Part shown: positions 1 through 9,452 of the stretch, piece by piece
Position numbering within the stretch: the stretch's first letter is position 1
Layout: every line of letters starts with the position of its first letter
Source: Candidatus Saccharimonadia bacterium
GTDB taxonomy: Bacteria > Patescibacteriota > Saccharimonadia > Saccharimonadales > UBA4665
Assembly: GCA_023268595.1 (NCBI GenBank)
Contig: JALQUD010000004.1
Coordinates: forward strand, 1-33,560
DNA length: 33,560 bases
Direction of reading: 5' to 3'
The notes under the pieces: generated by a model
The model's database searches: none
What the model saw: the letters and a program-made list of their open reading frames with translations, nothing else
What the model was told of the DNA's origin: nothing
Position numbers and translations under genes: made by a program

Positions 1-359
1 AGCATCTGTGGCCGAATCCGCTCAGCGTGGAAATCCCACTCGGTGACCGGCTGACATACCTGCACCAGGACACTGGCCGACAGGCCTACCGGGTGGTCGC
101 CGACGAGCGCGTACGCGCCATCCTGGAGCAGACCGGTCCGCTCGTGACCAGCAGCGCCAACCAGCCGGGCGAACCGGGCTCGGTAACCGTGCAGCAAGCC
201 ATCGATTACTTTGGCGACCAGGTTGATTTTTACGTCGATGGCGGCGATATGTCCGACAGTCTGCCTTCCACGATCATCAGGATCGTCGATGACGCCATCG
301 AAGTCGTACGCCAAGGCGCCGTCAAGATCGACGATAGCGGCCGTATCCAGTCAGCCTAA
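1..359 (+). CDS. Sua5/YciO/YrdC-family threonylcarbamoyl-AMP synthase, C-terminal part (5' end outside window)
   Basis: Frame is open upstream of the ATG at 27 (HLWPNPLSVEIPLGDRL...); LVTSSANQPGEP motif is typical of YrdC domains. Confidence 0.88.
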   Translation, partial: HLWPNPLSVEIPLGDRLTYLHQDTGRQAYRVVADERVRAILEQTGPLVTSSANQPGEPGSVTVQQAIDYFGDQVDFYVDGGDMSDSLPSTIIRIVDDAIEVVRQGAVKIDDSGRIQSA

Positions 360-1223
360 GCGATAGACGGTCGCGCTGTCTTGGCCGGATTCAGAGACGA
401 CCATACCCTCGCGCACCAGATCACTAAGCACAGACTCCAACCGGGCGTCCGGTTCATGTTCCGCCAGTTGCCCATACGTGGATGGTCGCTGACTCAGCAA
501 CCGAATGACCGCCCCACGCACCTTGCGCCGCGACCCCTCGAATGGCGACTGCTTAGCGTACGTCTTGCTAGCCCGCGACTTATTACCATACTGTTGTTTG
601 ATGTGCGTACCATAATCCATCAGTGCCCAGTACCACTCGCGCGCACCGCCCGTCGTCTGGCCACCGGTGGCGGCCCCCGGTAAGCTACGCTGCACCAGTT
701 CAAGCACTTCCTTATCGGAAACCGTCAGAGCTTCCGCCCCGTCATAGAAATGGTGGATGAAAACCGTCCGCACATTGGTTTCCACGAAAGTGACCGGCTT
801 ATCGTAGGCGTATGCCATGATCGCCCCGGCAGTGTTCATGCCTACGCCGGGCAACGCGGTCAAGGCCTTCTGTTCGGCAGGAAAAACTCCGCCCATCTCG
901 GCGTCGACCATCTGCGCCGCCTGCCACAGGAATTTGGCCCGCCGGTTATACCCCAGCCCCTGCCAGGCCGTCAGCACCTCGCCCAACGGCGCGGCGGCCA
1001 GGGTCGCCACGTCCGGAAACTGTTCCAGGAATGCCAGGTACTTGGGAATCACCCGCGATACCTGGGTCTGCTGCAGCATCAGCTCGGAAACCATGATCTT
1101 GTATGGATCGAACATACCGGCATCATCCGGTTGACGCCAAGGCAGGCCATCACGGCCGTGCGCATCGTAATATTTCCAGACCTCATCCTGAAAACGCTTG
1201 ATCTCATTATCGCTGACGTTCAT
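351..1223 (-). CDS. MutY-like A/G-specific adenine glycosylase (HhH-GPD), no Fe-S cysteines
   Basis: SELMLQQTQVSRV, LPGVGMNTAGAI helix-hairpin-helix, FVETNVRTV; no Cys in the whole ORF. Confidence 0.85.
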   Translation of the reverse strand: MNVSDNEIKRFQDEVWKYYDAHGRDGLPWRQPDDAGMFDPYKIMVSELMLQQTQVSRVIPKYLAFLEQFPDVATLAAAPLGEVLTAWQGLGYNRRAKFLWQAAQMVDAEMGGVFPAEQKALTALPGVGMNTAGAIMAYAYDKPVTFVETNVRTVFIHHFYDGAEALTVSDKEVLELVQRSLPGAATGGQTTGGAREWYWALMDYGTHIKQQYGNKSRASKTYAKQSPFEGSRRKVRGAVIRLLSQRPSTYGQLAEHEPDARLESVLSDLVREGMVVSESGQDSATVYRLG

Positions 1224-1232
1224 ACGACAAGT

Positions 1233-1238
1233 ATTATA
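1233..1238 (-). promoter_or_regulatory. Extended -10 (TGgTATAAT) 9 nt upstream of the mutY-like ATG
   Basis: Reverse complement reads TTGGTATAATACTTGTCGTATG. Confidence 0.6.
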
Positions 1239-1265
1239 CCAAGCGCGGCGGCATCGTCCGGGCTA

Positions 1266-3764
1266 CTATGGACCGCCGACCGTCTGCACCGACATCGGCA
1301 TGATGGCATTCTCGCGCCACACGATACCGGACTCGTCCACGCCGCCACCCTCACCCGATGGCGCGGTCACGATCTGCGGATCACAGGCGTCATCCAGCCC
1401 GTCACCATCCGCATCCTTACCGCTATTGACCACTAGGCCACAATCATCTGAACCATCCGGCACCGAATCGCCATCGATATCCCCATCATCACCGATATAC
1501 ACCGTCTGTTGCAGATCGGTCGCCGCACCATATACGGTCTTACCCACCAGATGAACCGTTTGGAAACCGGCTGCCGCGGAAACAGGCAAGGTGACCGAAG
1601 CATTCAGACTGCCGTCAGAGCCGGCCATAGCCGTACCTATCTGTACGCCATTCAGCAACAACCGGTACGTTCCACCGGGTTGCAAGTTGCCCGTTCCAGC
1701 CGGTATGGCCAGTGTGGATGGTCGGCCTATCGTCAGTACCTCCGGAAGCATATCCCCGACCACCTCTACCCTGTTTAAGGCTCGCTGCTCTTTGAGCCTG
1801 CCGACATACAGCGCGTCGGCCGGGTCGGCCGAGATCGTGGCCGTCTGTACGAATGGTTTTGGCATCGGCTTCGTCAGATCGTCAGTCTGTTCGGCTATTA
1901 CCCGCTCCAGCAGACCATGCCCATAGGCCGTAGGATGAAAACTCTCGGACATGTTCCATCGGCTGACCGGCGTCCTGGTCAGTGATATTCCGTTGACCGC
2001 AGGCTTGTTGGCATACGGCTCACACAACCGATGGCCATCAAAGGCCTGGCTGACGTCCACATAAACTACTCCAGCCTGCTCCGCCGCCGTACGTATCACT
2101 TTATTCAGATATGTCGTCAGATCGTAGGCGAACTTGGTTTCGTCGGCGTTGAGCCGCACATTGAGATCACACGCCCCACCCGGTTTGACTATCTGCGGAT
2201 AACCGATGACATATACCCGCCGCCCGTCCAACTTGTTATCTTTCAGCCTGCCGTAGAGATCGCGAAGCTTAGGTAATTGGCGGTCGATAAGGTCGGTCAG
2301 TTCCTTGCGATCCTCGTACGACGAATAACAGGTAAATCCGGAGGCCACATTGCCGGCATGTGACTCGAACGGGTTAACGCAGCGCTTGATGATGTTCGCG
2401 AAGCCGACGTCGTTCCCGCCGATTGACACCGTCACCGCATCCGGGTTGTCCTTGTCGACAAAATCGGCTTGCGCCAGATAACCCGGCAGATGTTCATCCA
2501 GCGCCTTGGTTGAGTCGCCTGAAGAGACTTCACCGTAGATTTGCGAACCCCTGCCATTTGAAGGAGAGATATTTTGTACCTTAGCGCCAGAGCAAGCCAC
2601 GCTAGCGTAGGAAGCCTGCCGCACTCCTAACAGATACGGATATGAATTGGTCGATTGATGGCAGCGGTTCCGCTCGGTATCGGTGCCGGGGCGGTAATTA
2701 GAGGCACCCTCACCGGAAGCGAACGAGTCGCCAAGCGCCACATAAGATTTCAACGACCTCATTTGGCCGTCAGCAGTCAGACTGACCGCCGTGAAGCGTA
2801 GCGGCCCTCCGACCACTTGCCGTCCTATAACCAGAGTCAGCGTGCGGTCATTAGCAAACTGTGCTTTATAGATATTCTTGATGTCCGGGAACATGGTCCG
2901 CAGATTCTGATACACATCCCTTTGCCGACACGCAGCATAATCCGGCGATGGAGAATCCGGAGTCTGTGGTTGGCTGGCATTGCAAGAGTTAATATCCGTG
3001 AACACCGCTCTGCCTTTTGCGGTATCGTATGGATCCACCGCCCCGCTGAAAGCCACCGAACCCCGGTCATTTATAGCCCAGGTCTCGCTCCCGGGGTCAG
3101 TCGAGCCTTTGAAGTATGTAAGCGACGTATCCATCACGCCTATTCGTGTATATCCCTGGGATGTTTTAGCCAGCATATACCGGCCGTTCGATGAGAACCT
3201 GAACATCTCGTTTGAGTACCTGAATTTCACCGATTCGCCATTTGGATGTTTAAAAACCAGATCTGCCATACCATCGGTGACGTTGAAATAATGATTCGGT
3301 GGCAGCCCTTGCAAACTTAAGTGGTTTGATATTTGGAACACCAAACCAAGATATATCCAGTTACCAATGCCTGAAGCACTGAAATAAATTCCGGAAGCCT
3401 GATTGGGCACAGGCTCGACGATAGGATTGCCGCCGCGCCGGTAATCAATCTGATGCGCGTACGGCCACCCTGTTGGTTGTACATAGCCCCAGTTCGTGTA
3501 CAGCTGCGACATCATTCCCATGGCGGTAGGCGTCATGCAAAAGTCGGCCGGCGTACTGCTGTTGACCATCACCTTGGTGTCCACACAGTTCCTAATCGTC
3601 AACACCGGTTGTTGAGTACCGTAATCTTGCTCTGAAACTATAGTCGGCTCTCTAGTGATCCAATCGATGGAGTCATTGGCCGCCGCACCAAATCCAACCA
3701 TCATGGCAGCTGAAGCTGAGGCTAGTACCAGTATTGCAATTGTTATAATTTTTATACGCATCAT
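1266..3764 (-). CDS. Secreted SGNH/GDSL-family hydrolase with C-terminal thrombospondin type 3-like DxDxDG repeats
   Basis: N-terminal signal/TM segment; GDSFASGEG, GGNDVGF, SFHPTAYGH blocks; DGDIDGDSVPDGSDDC...DADGDGLDDACDP. Confidence 0.85.
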   Translation of the reverse strand: MMRIKIITIAILVLASASAAMMVGFGAAANDSIDWITREPTIVSEQDYGTQQPVLTIRNCVDTKVMVNSSTPADFCMTPTAMGMMSQLYTNWGYVQPTGWPYAHQIDYRRGGNPIVEPVPNQASGIYFSASGIGNWIYLGLVFQISNHLSLQGLPPNHYFNVTDGMADLVFKHPNGESVKFRYSNEMFRFSSNGRYMLAKTSQGYTRIGVMDTSLTYFKGSTDPGSETWAINDRGSVAFSGAVDPYDTAKGRAVFTDINSCNASQPQTPDSPSPDYAACRQRDVYQNLRTMFPDIKNIYKAQFANDRTLTLVIGRQVVGGPLRFTAVSLTADGQMRSLKSYVALGDSFASGEGASNYRPGTDTERNRCHQSTNSYPYLLGVRQASYASVACSGAKVQNISPSNGRGSQIYGEVSSGDSTKALDEHLPGYLAQADFVDKDNPDAVTVSIGGNDVGFANIIKRCVNPFESHAGNVASGFTCYSSYEDRKELTDLIDRQLPKLRDLYGRLKDNKLDGRRVYVIGYPQIVKPGGACDLNVRLNADETKFAYDLTTYLNKVIRTAAEQAGVVYVDVSQAFDGHRLCEPYANKPAVNGISLTRTPVSRWNMSESFHPTAYGHGLLERVIAEQTDDLTKPMPKPFVQTATISADPADALYVGRLKEQRALNRVEVVGDMLPEVLTIGRPSTLAIPAGTGNLQPGGTYRLLLNGVQIGTAMAGSDGSLNASVTLPVSAAAGFQTVHLVGKTVYGAATDLQQTVYIGDDGDIDGDSVPDGSDDCGLVVNSGKDADGDGLDDACDPQIVTAPSGEGGGVDESGIVWRENAIMPMSVQTVGGP

Positions 3765-3817
3765 TCCAACTCGAATTGCTGGAATGGTAGCATGCGGTTT
3801 GACTTATTGCAAAAAGA

Positions 3818-4402
3818 TTATTCTGCTAATGCATACAGAGGCTTTTGTACCGATGATAAGCATTTAAAGGTATCAGAACCATCCGGACCCTCAAACCCTT
3901 CGCTTAAAGTGCAGTCATATCCAGACTTGTAACTCACTGATTGGGCAACACCTTTCACCCACAATGCCTCACCATTTTCGTCCAAACTAAAAAAACCGTT
4001 AGTCTCGTAAATGCTCTTCAACTTGCCATAGGCTAGACTTTCGCTCGATGGTAGGGTCACCGACACCAAGCAATAAAGGTCACCAGTTTGAAACTTCAGG
4101 TTCGTGTGGCCGCAGCTCTTAGTCAGCGAACTGTCAAAGCCGGTTTCACGCTTGATTGACTGGGCAAGGGCCGTCATATCGGCCTCCAGCCGGCTAAAGC
4201 GGGCCTTATCGGCAGCAAAGGCACGTTCGGCTGCTTGCTGCCGCTGGTCGTGATGATATGCCAGCAAGCCGGCCAACACTATGATGACGGCCAGCACGGC
4301 TACCGAAAGTATTTTCTTGATAGGAATATGCCGCGTCTGGGCGGCTGGCAGGATAGCTGCCGGGGCAACGCGGGGAGCGCGCGCCTGAGCTTGTTGCTTC
4401 AT
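3818..4402 (-). CDS. Hypothetical single-TM protein (start trimmed to MKQQAQARAP)
   Basis: TM segment ILSVAVLAVIIVLAGLLAY; -10-like TATTAT 8 nt before ATG; the longer ORF would overlap the divergent gene. Confidence 0.7.
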   Translation of the reverse strand: MKQQAQARAPRVAPAAILPAAQTRHIPIKKILSVAVLAVIIVLAGLLAYHHDQRQQAAERAFAADKARFSRLEADMTALAQSIKRETGFDSSLTKSCGHTNLKFQTGDLYCLVSVTLPSSESLAYGKLKSIYETNGFFSLDENGEALWVKGVAQSVSYKSGYDCTLSEGFEGPDGSDTFKCLSSVQKPLYALAE

Positions 4403-4487
4403 ATACGTACATAATACCAGAAGCGGATTCAGCAAGTCCGCAGCTGGCAGTGACAACAGATAGCCGACACTATAAAATAGAGCCTGT

Positions 4488-5324
4488 ATGATGCAATATA
4501 TCGTCCGCTTCGGCAAACGCCTGGCCGTGCTGCTGCCGGGTTTGGCCATTGCCATCTTTTCGTATTACCAGATCTTTCCGACCCTTGATAAGCGACTCAA
4601 CGGCGTTGTCGCCTTTTTGATCACCTACATATTGGCCGCCTATGTCCTGATACCCGCCCTGACGCGTCTAGTAAGCATCTTCGTGCGTCACAAGCACCTG
4701 CCGGTTTACAGCGTGACACCGGACGGCTACGCCAGCGATCCGGTCAACGTCGGCATCATCGGCACCCGCAAGCAGATGATCCGGGCCATGCGTAATGCCG
4801 GCTGGGAAGTCGCCGACGACCACTCACTAGCTAACATCTGGCGCGAAGTCATCAGCAGCCTGCTCCGGGTACCATATCCGGCCGCACCGATGAGCAACCT
4901 GTATCTGCTGGGACGCAAACAGGATATCGGCTTTGAAATTCAGATTTCCGACCGCTGGTGGCACCGGCACCACGTCCGTTTCTGGGCCACCGATTACGAC
5001 CGCGAAGGCCAACTGACCGCTGACTCCATCCACTGGATACCACGCAAGAACAAACGTGTACCGAATGACGATGAACAGCGGTACCTGTGGCTCGGCGCCG
5101 CCAGCAAGGACGTCGGCCTGGCACTGATCAAACACAACGCCCAGCTAACGCACATGATCCACCCCGACACCGATGCCGAGCGCGACCTGATAGTCGACCA
5201 TCTGGAAATCGACGGTGCTACGCATTGCGCTACCCTGACGCTCGCCAAGCCCTACCGGTTGAACAACCGCGCCTGGAGCGGTTATCTACAGACCGACGGC
5301 AAGCTCAAGATCGTTGAACTCTAA
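4488..5324 (+). CDS. LssY C-terminal-domain-like membrane protein
   Basis: Two N-terminal TM helices; DPVNVGIIGTRKQMIRAMRNAGWEVAD...RHHVRFW resembles LssY_C. Confidence 0.75.
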   Translation: MMQYIVRFGKRLAVLLPGLAIAIFSYYQIFPTLDKRLNGVVAFLITYILAAYVLIPALTRLVSIFVRHKHLPVYSVTPDGYASDPVNVGIIGTRKQMIRAMRNAGWEVADDHSLANIWREVISSLLRVPYPAAPMSNLYLLGRKQDIGFEIQISDRWWHRHHVRFWATDYDREGQLTADSIHWIPRKNKRVPNDDEQRYLWLGAASKDVGLALIKHNAQLTHMIHPDTDAERDLIVDHLEIDGATHCATLTLAKPYRLNNRAWSGYLQTDGKLKIVEL

Positions 5325-5363
5325 CTCTGTTGCTGCTGTGATCCTTTGGCGCAGACAGACGGC

Positions 5364-7430
5364 CTAGAGGCCACCGTAACCGCCGCCATAGCCACGATAT
5401 GACACTTGCGGCTTGTGATAGTCGGAGACTTTGGCCGACTCCCCGCCACTCACCGGCATGATGAACAGCTCACTACCCTTCTTGCTGACCAGCAAGTAAT
5501 CATTGCCGTACCAGCCGTACACCGCACCGTCATCGATCACGCCGACCTGCTTGGGGTTCTTAGCATCCTTGTCGCCTACGAAGAAGGTCTCGCGACCATC
5601 GCGTGATTCACTCCAGAACATCTTGGTACCATCCGGCGACGCCAGGAAGGTCGGATACGGCGTATTGAAGAATTTGTCCTGGTCGATGTCGACGTCCTTC
5701 ACCTGGCCATCTTCATATTCAAAGAAGCTGTACTTGTTGTCTACCACCGACCAGACCGCGTAATAGACGCCGCCTGGTTCGTAGACGTTAGCCTGGAAAG
5801 CGTTATACTGCACTGCCGGGAAGGTACGCAGGTCCTTCTTGGACTGGCTGCCGACGGGCACCATGCGGATAGAGTCGTTACGGTCCGCCAGATCACTGCC
5901 CGAGTAACTGAACCATTCCACGCCATACACCAGCTTATCTTTTACCAGGTACGGGTTGGTGAACTCCTGGAACTTGTTGTTGGCGCTGTCGCCTTCGGCC
6001 TGGTTCTGGTCGACGGTCAGCAGTTGCTTCTTTTCGGCATTATACGTCTTGACCGCCTGACGTCCGGCATCCCACTGCTTAGCCCCGGTCCGATTTGAGG
6101 TGAATGCGAAATCATGGCCGCTCCAGCCCACCAGACTGACATCTGAACGGCTATCATCCATGACGCTCAGCTTATCGTTCGAGGTATCCAACAGATACAA
6201 CTTGGCCGGTCCGGAGTCGCGCTTGCTATAGAATGCCAGGTACTTCCAGTCGCGTGAGGCTAACAGCACCGTGTTACGCTCATCCTCTTTACCAGTACCG
6301 TAGACGACTACCTGGCGGTCGCCGCCATCAAGGTTGGTCTTGACCAGGTCGATCTTGCCGGACTGGCCAGACAGGAAGTAGACGCGACCAGCCGGCACCA
6401 CACCGAAGTGGTTCTGCTCAACGTCCTGATCAGTCACCTTTATCCGGGCAATTTGTTGGTTATACCCGCTGCCAGATACGGTCACCTCAAGGTCGGTCTT
6501 GTCGGCCGGCAGAACGATGCTCGCCTTACCGTCCTTGTCAGTCTTGACCTCGGTGCCGGCAGCCTTGACCGATATGTCGGCGACCGCTTTACCGGTCAGC
6601 TTGTTGACCACGCTCACAGGCACCTGACGGCCGGTGGCGATCAGGTCGATATGCCGGGACCCTTTGTCGCCATATATCGGCACCACTACTTGCTGCTCGG
6701 CGTCCTTATAATACTTCTTGCTGACCCTGAGTTGCCGGTCACCCGGCTTGATGCTGTCAAAGCGGACTTTGCCATCCTTATCGGTCATGCCGGAACGGCC
6801 GTCGATGATGACGGTAGCGCTGGAGACCGGCTTGTTAGTCACCACGTCACTGACCATCACGGTATACGACTGTTTGATGAATAGCGCCGCCAGATGGAAG
6901 CGGGTATACGGCACGCCGGCCAACCAGCCGATGATCGCTATCAGTATTACCGGTATCCAGAAGGCTTTGCGCTTCCAGAACCGTTTGCGCTTCTTGGCCA
7001 CCGGTGGTGTACGGTCCGACTTGTCCGCCTTTTCAGTTTCTGACTGATCAGTTTTGGCTGGTTCGGTAAATGCGGCCTCTTCTTTGGTGTGAGTGTCGAC
7101 GGGTGATTCGGTAGATGGAACCGACTGGGTCGGACGGGGTGGCGTCGGGGTGGCCACAGGACGGGCCGGACGGAACAGTTCGGCATCCGACGGACCATCG
7201 GCGATTGCCGGTGAAGGCGCCGCCTTCAGTTTCTGCGGATTATCATCAAGCTCGAACTCGGCTTTGATACGTTCTTTCTGCATCGCAGTCAGAAGCGAAC
7301 GGTTGATTTCCGGCGCACCGGAAGGACCCGAAGGACCCGTCTGTGCTGACTGGACAGCTGAGGTTTCGTTGGTGCCGGAATCCGGCTGTTCGGCGGCGGT
7401 TAGAGCCGTCTTATCTGATTTACTAGGCAT
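5364..7430 (-). CDS. Membrane-anchored protein with PEGA/carboxypeptidase-regulatory-like domains and a TolB/WD40-like beta-propeller
   Basis: Acidic/Pro-rich N-terminus, one TM, VVTNKPVSSATVIIDGRSGMTDKDGKVRF, repeated propeller blades, GYGGGYGGL tail. Confidence 0.7.
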   Translation of the reverse strand: MPSKSDKTALTAAEQPDSGTNETSAVQSAQTGPSGPSGAPEINRSLLTAMQKERIKAEFELDDNPQKLKAAPSPAIADGPSDAELFRPARPVATPTPPRPTQSVPSTESPVDTHTKEEAAFTEPAKTDQSETEKADKSDRTPPVAKKRKRFWKRKAFWIPVILIAIIGWLAGVPYTRFHLAALFIKQSYTVMVSDVVTNKPVSSATVIIDGRSGMTDKDGKVRFDSIKPGDRQLRVSKKYYKDAEQQVVVPIYGDKGSRHIDLIATGRQVPVSVVNKLTGKAVADISVKAAGTEVKTDKDGKASIVLPADKTDLEVTVSGSGYNQQIARIKVTDQDVEQNHFGVVPAGRVYFLSGQSGKIDLVKTNLDGGDRQVVVYGTGKEDERNTVLLASRDWKYLAFYSKRDSGPAKLYLLDTSNDKLSVMDDSRSDVSLVGWSGHDFAFTSNRTGAKQWDAGRQAVKTYNAEKKQLLTVDQNQAEGDSANNKFQEFTNPYLVKDKLVYGVEWFSYSGSDLADRNDSIRMVPVGSQSKKDLRTFPAVQYNAFQANVYEPGGVYYAVWSVVDNKYSFFEYEDGQVKDVDIDQDKFFNTPYPTFLASPDGTKMFWSESRDGRETFFVGDKDAKNPKQVGVIDDGAVYGWYGNDYLLVSKKGSELFIMPVSGGESAKVSDYHKPQVSYRGYGGGYGGL

Positions 7431-7486
7431 ATGTTTACACGTGACGTGATAGTGTTATTTCTTACGCTTAGTATAGCAGATGTGCT

Positions 7487-8263
7487 TTAGGACGGCTCAT
7501 CTACGAACCACGGTATGATGGCACTCGTCCGCTGAGTATAACCGGCATACTTGGGATCCTTGGCGCGTCGCCGTTCAATCGGCGGTACACCGGACACGTA
7601 ACGGATCAGGATTGATAGCAGTAATGGTCCGGCAAGACCGATCCATCCCCATGACGTCTGCAATGCGATCAGGCCGATTCCCCACCACTGCAGCAACTCA
7701 CCGAAGTAGTTCGGATGCCGGCTGTAGCGCCACAGGCCGCTGTCCAGCAGCTTACCCTTGTTATGCGGATCGGATATGAACTGCGCCAGTTGTTTGTCGG
7801 CGTAATACTCGTAGAAAAAGCCTATTACCCATACGAAGTAACCGGCCGTGAACAACCAGCGGTTGTCCGGCAGGACCATACCGGCGGCAAAGATTATCGG
7901 TAGCCCCACCAACGAAGCCAGCACGGCCTGTGTCATGAAGATAGAAAAGAATGCCCGCAACCAGTAGTTGCCTTTCCATTTGGCGGCGATTTCCACGTAA
8001 CGCGGATCGTCTTCGCCCTTCTTGCGGGCCCGCCGGGCGATATGCGTCATGAGCCGTATGCCCCATATCGATACCAGCACGGCGATCATCAACGTCCGGG
8101 CCGTCGGTTCGGCTATAGCTACCAGCAGCGCCGTGACCACGAACGCCCCACCCCAGGCCACATCGACCGTATCCAATCGTTTACGGTACCGAGCCACCGC
8201 GAACCATACCGACATATAGAGCACGAGCGCCAATAACGAGAATACATATAATTTGAGTGTCAT
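7487..8263 (-). CDS. DUF1295 / steroid 5-alpha-reductase-like integral membrane protein
   Basis: Multi-TM; LWRYSRHPNYFGELLQWWGIGL signature. Confidence 0.88.
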   Translation of the reverse strand: MTLKLYVFSLLALVLYMSVWFAVARYRKRLDTVDVAWGGAFVVTALLVAIAEPTARTLMIAVLVSIWGIRLMTHIARRARKKGEDDPRYVEIAAKWKGNYWLRAFFSIFMTQAVLASLVGLPIIFAAGMVLPDNRWLFTAGYFVWVIGFFYEYYADKQLAQFISDPHNKGKLLDSGLWRYSRHPNYFGELLQWWGIGLIALQTSWGWIGLAGPLLLSILIRYVSGVPPIERRRAKDPKYAGYTQRTSAIIPWFVDEPS

Positions 8264-8292
8264 GGTCTATATCACGGATGCGGCATCGCCCA

Positions 8293-9231
8293 TCATAGGA
8301 CGACGATCGACTCCAGCGTGCTCCTTATTGGTTTAACGAAGTCCTTATCATCCCACATGGACGGTATGACCGTCAGTGCCGGTCCCGGTTTTTCGCATTT
8401 GGTATCCGGGCAGCTCTGGAAGGTCACGGTTATGAGCGGGTCACCATTGATGACGCCCGACTGGTCGACGTACTGGTCCTTGACGTAGCCGTTATCGCCA
8501 CTGACGTAGACCGCGTCGATTCCTTTCCGGCCGGCGTCCTGCGAACCGGCATAATTCAGAAAACTCAGATAGGTCGCGCCACGCTGCATCTGCGACGGCT
8601 TGGCGTAGTTCATCAGTTCCGATTCGTGCACCGCCTGGGCATTACCGCTCTCGAACTCAGGTATGCCGCTCTGCTTATGCTGCATAGTGACGACCGCGCG
8701 CGCACTAACCTTCTTGATATCACCATCCACTGACACTGCCTTGACGCCCAACGGCGTAGAAGTGATCGTCAGCTTGTTGGTGTCCGTCTCGGTTACTTTC
8801 CACTTCTGCGGATAATCGAATTGCAGGCCGAACGCCACTGAATTATATGTCTCGGTCGGCTCTTCGGCCGGCTTGCTGGCTGCCGGTGGCGTCGTCTGCT
8901 GACTGGTCTTCGGCTTGTCAGCCTCTACATGGCGCAGCCAAAAGTACCAACCCGCACCAGCACCGGCCGCCGTCAGTACCCCTATCAGCCCCATCCACCC
9001 CAGGAATGCCAGGAAGGGGTGCCGCTTTTTACGTTCGTCGTCATATTCACCGGAACCGGCCTCGGCTATGCGCAGCTTTTGAATCTTGTTCTGCCGCGCT
9101 TCGGTGGCGGCATCGACTTGCTGCTCCCAGTCATCACCTATCAGACTGTCCTGGTCGACGACTTCAGCCCGCACATCGTCATTGCCAGCCTTGCCGGCCG
9201 ACACAGATTTATCAGGCTTACGCTTTGTCAT
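8293..9231 (-). CDS. Hypothetical single-TM protein (start trimmed to MTKRKPDKS)
   Basis: TM segment LGWMGLIGVLTAAGAGAGWYFW; TATACT 6 nt upstream of the ATG at 9231. Confidence 0.7.
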   Translation of the reverse strand: MTKRKPDKSVSAGKAGNDDVRAEVVDQDSLIGDDWEQQVDAATEARQNKIQKLRIAEAGSGEYDDERKKRHPFLAFLGWMGLIGVLTAAGAGAGWYFWLRHVEADKPKTSQQTTPPAASKPAEEPTETYNSVAFGLQFDYPQKWKVTETDTNKLTITSTPLGVKAVSVDGDIKKVSARAVVTMQHKQSGIPEFESGNAQAVHESELMNYAKPSQMQRGATYLSFLNYAGSQDAGRKGIDAVYVSGDNGYVKDQYVDQSGVINGDPLITVTFQSCPDTKCEKPGPALTVIPSMWDDKDFVKPIRSTLESIVVL

Positions 9232-9316
9232 GCTACAAGTATACCGCTCTTGCAAGCGCTACAGATATGAGCTTTTTCACACCATACCGCCCAGCCCCCC
9301 ACTTCATCCCCGTGGC

Positions 9317-9370
9317 ACAGTCGTGAAAATATATACTTTTCATATATATTCTGTATATTTTCACGACTGT
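9317..9370. repeat. Perfect 17-bp inverted repeat with 20-nt spacer
   Basis: ACAGTCGTGAAAATATA (9317-9333) / TATATTTTCACGACTGT (9354-9370). Confidence 0.9.
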
Positions 9371-9452
9371 CGCAGGAGGGTGTGGGATAAACGTTCACGA
9401 ACTAAAAACCGGCCGCAGCATGGGCGGCCAGTCATGCGGCGTGAGCCAGCAG

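Noticed and set aside
750-1436. Plus-strand 228-aa ORF over the mutY-like gene
   Set aside because: Overlaps a clear MutY-like CDS on the other strand; product has no recognisable domain
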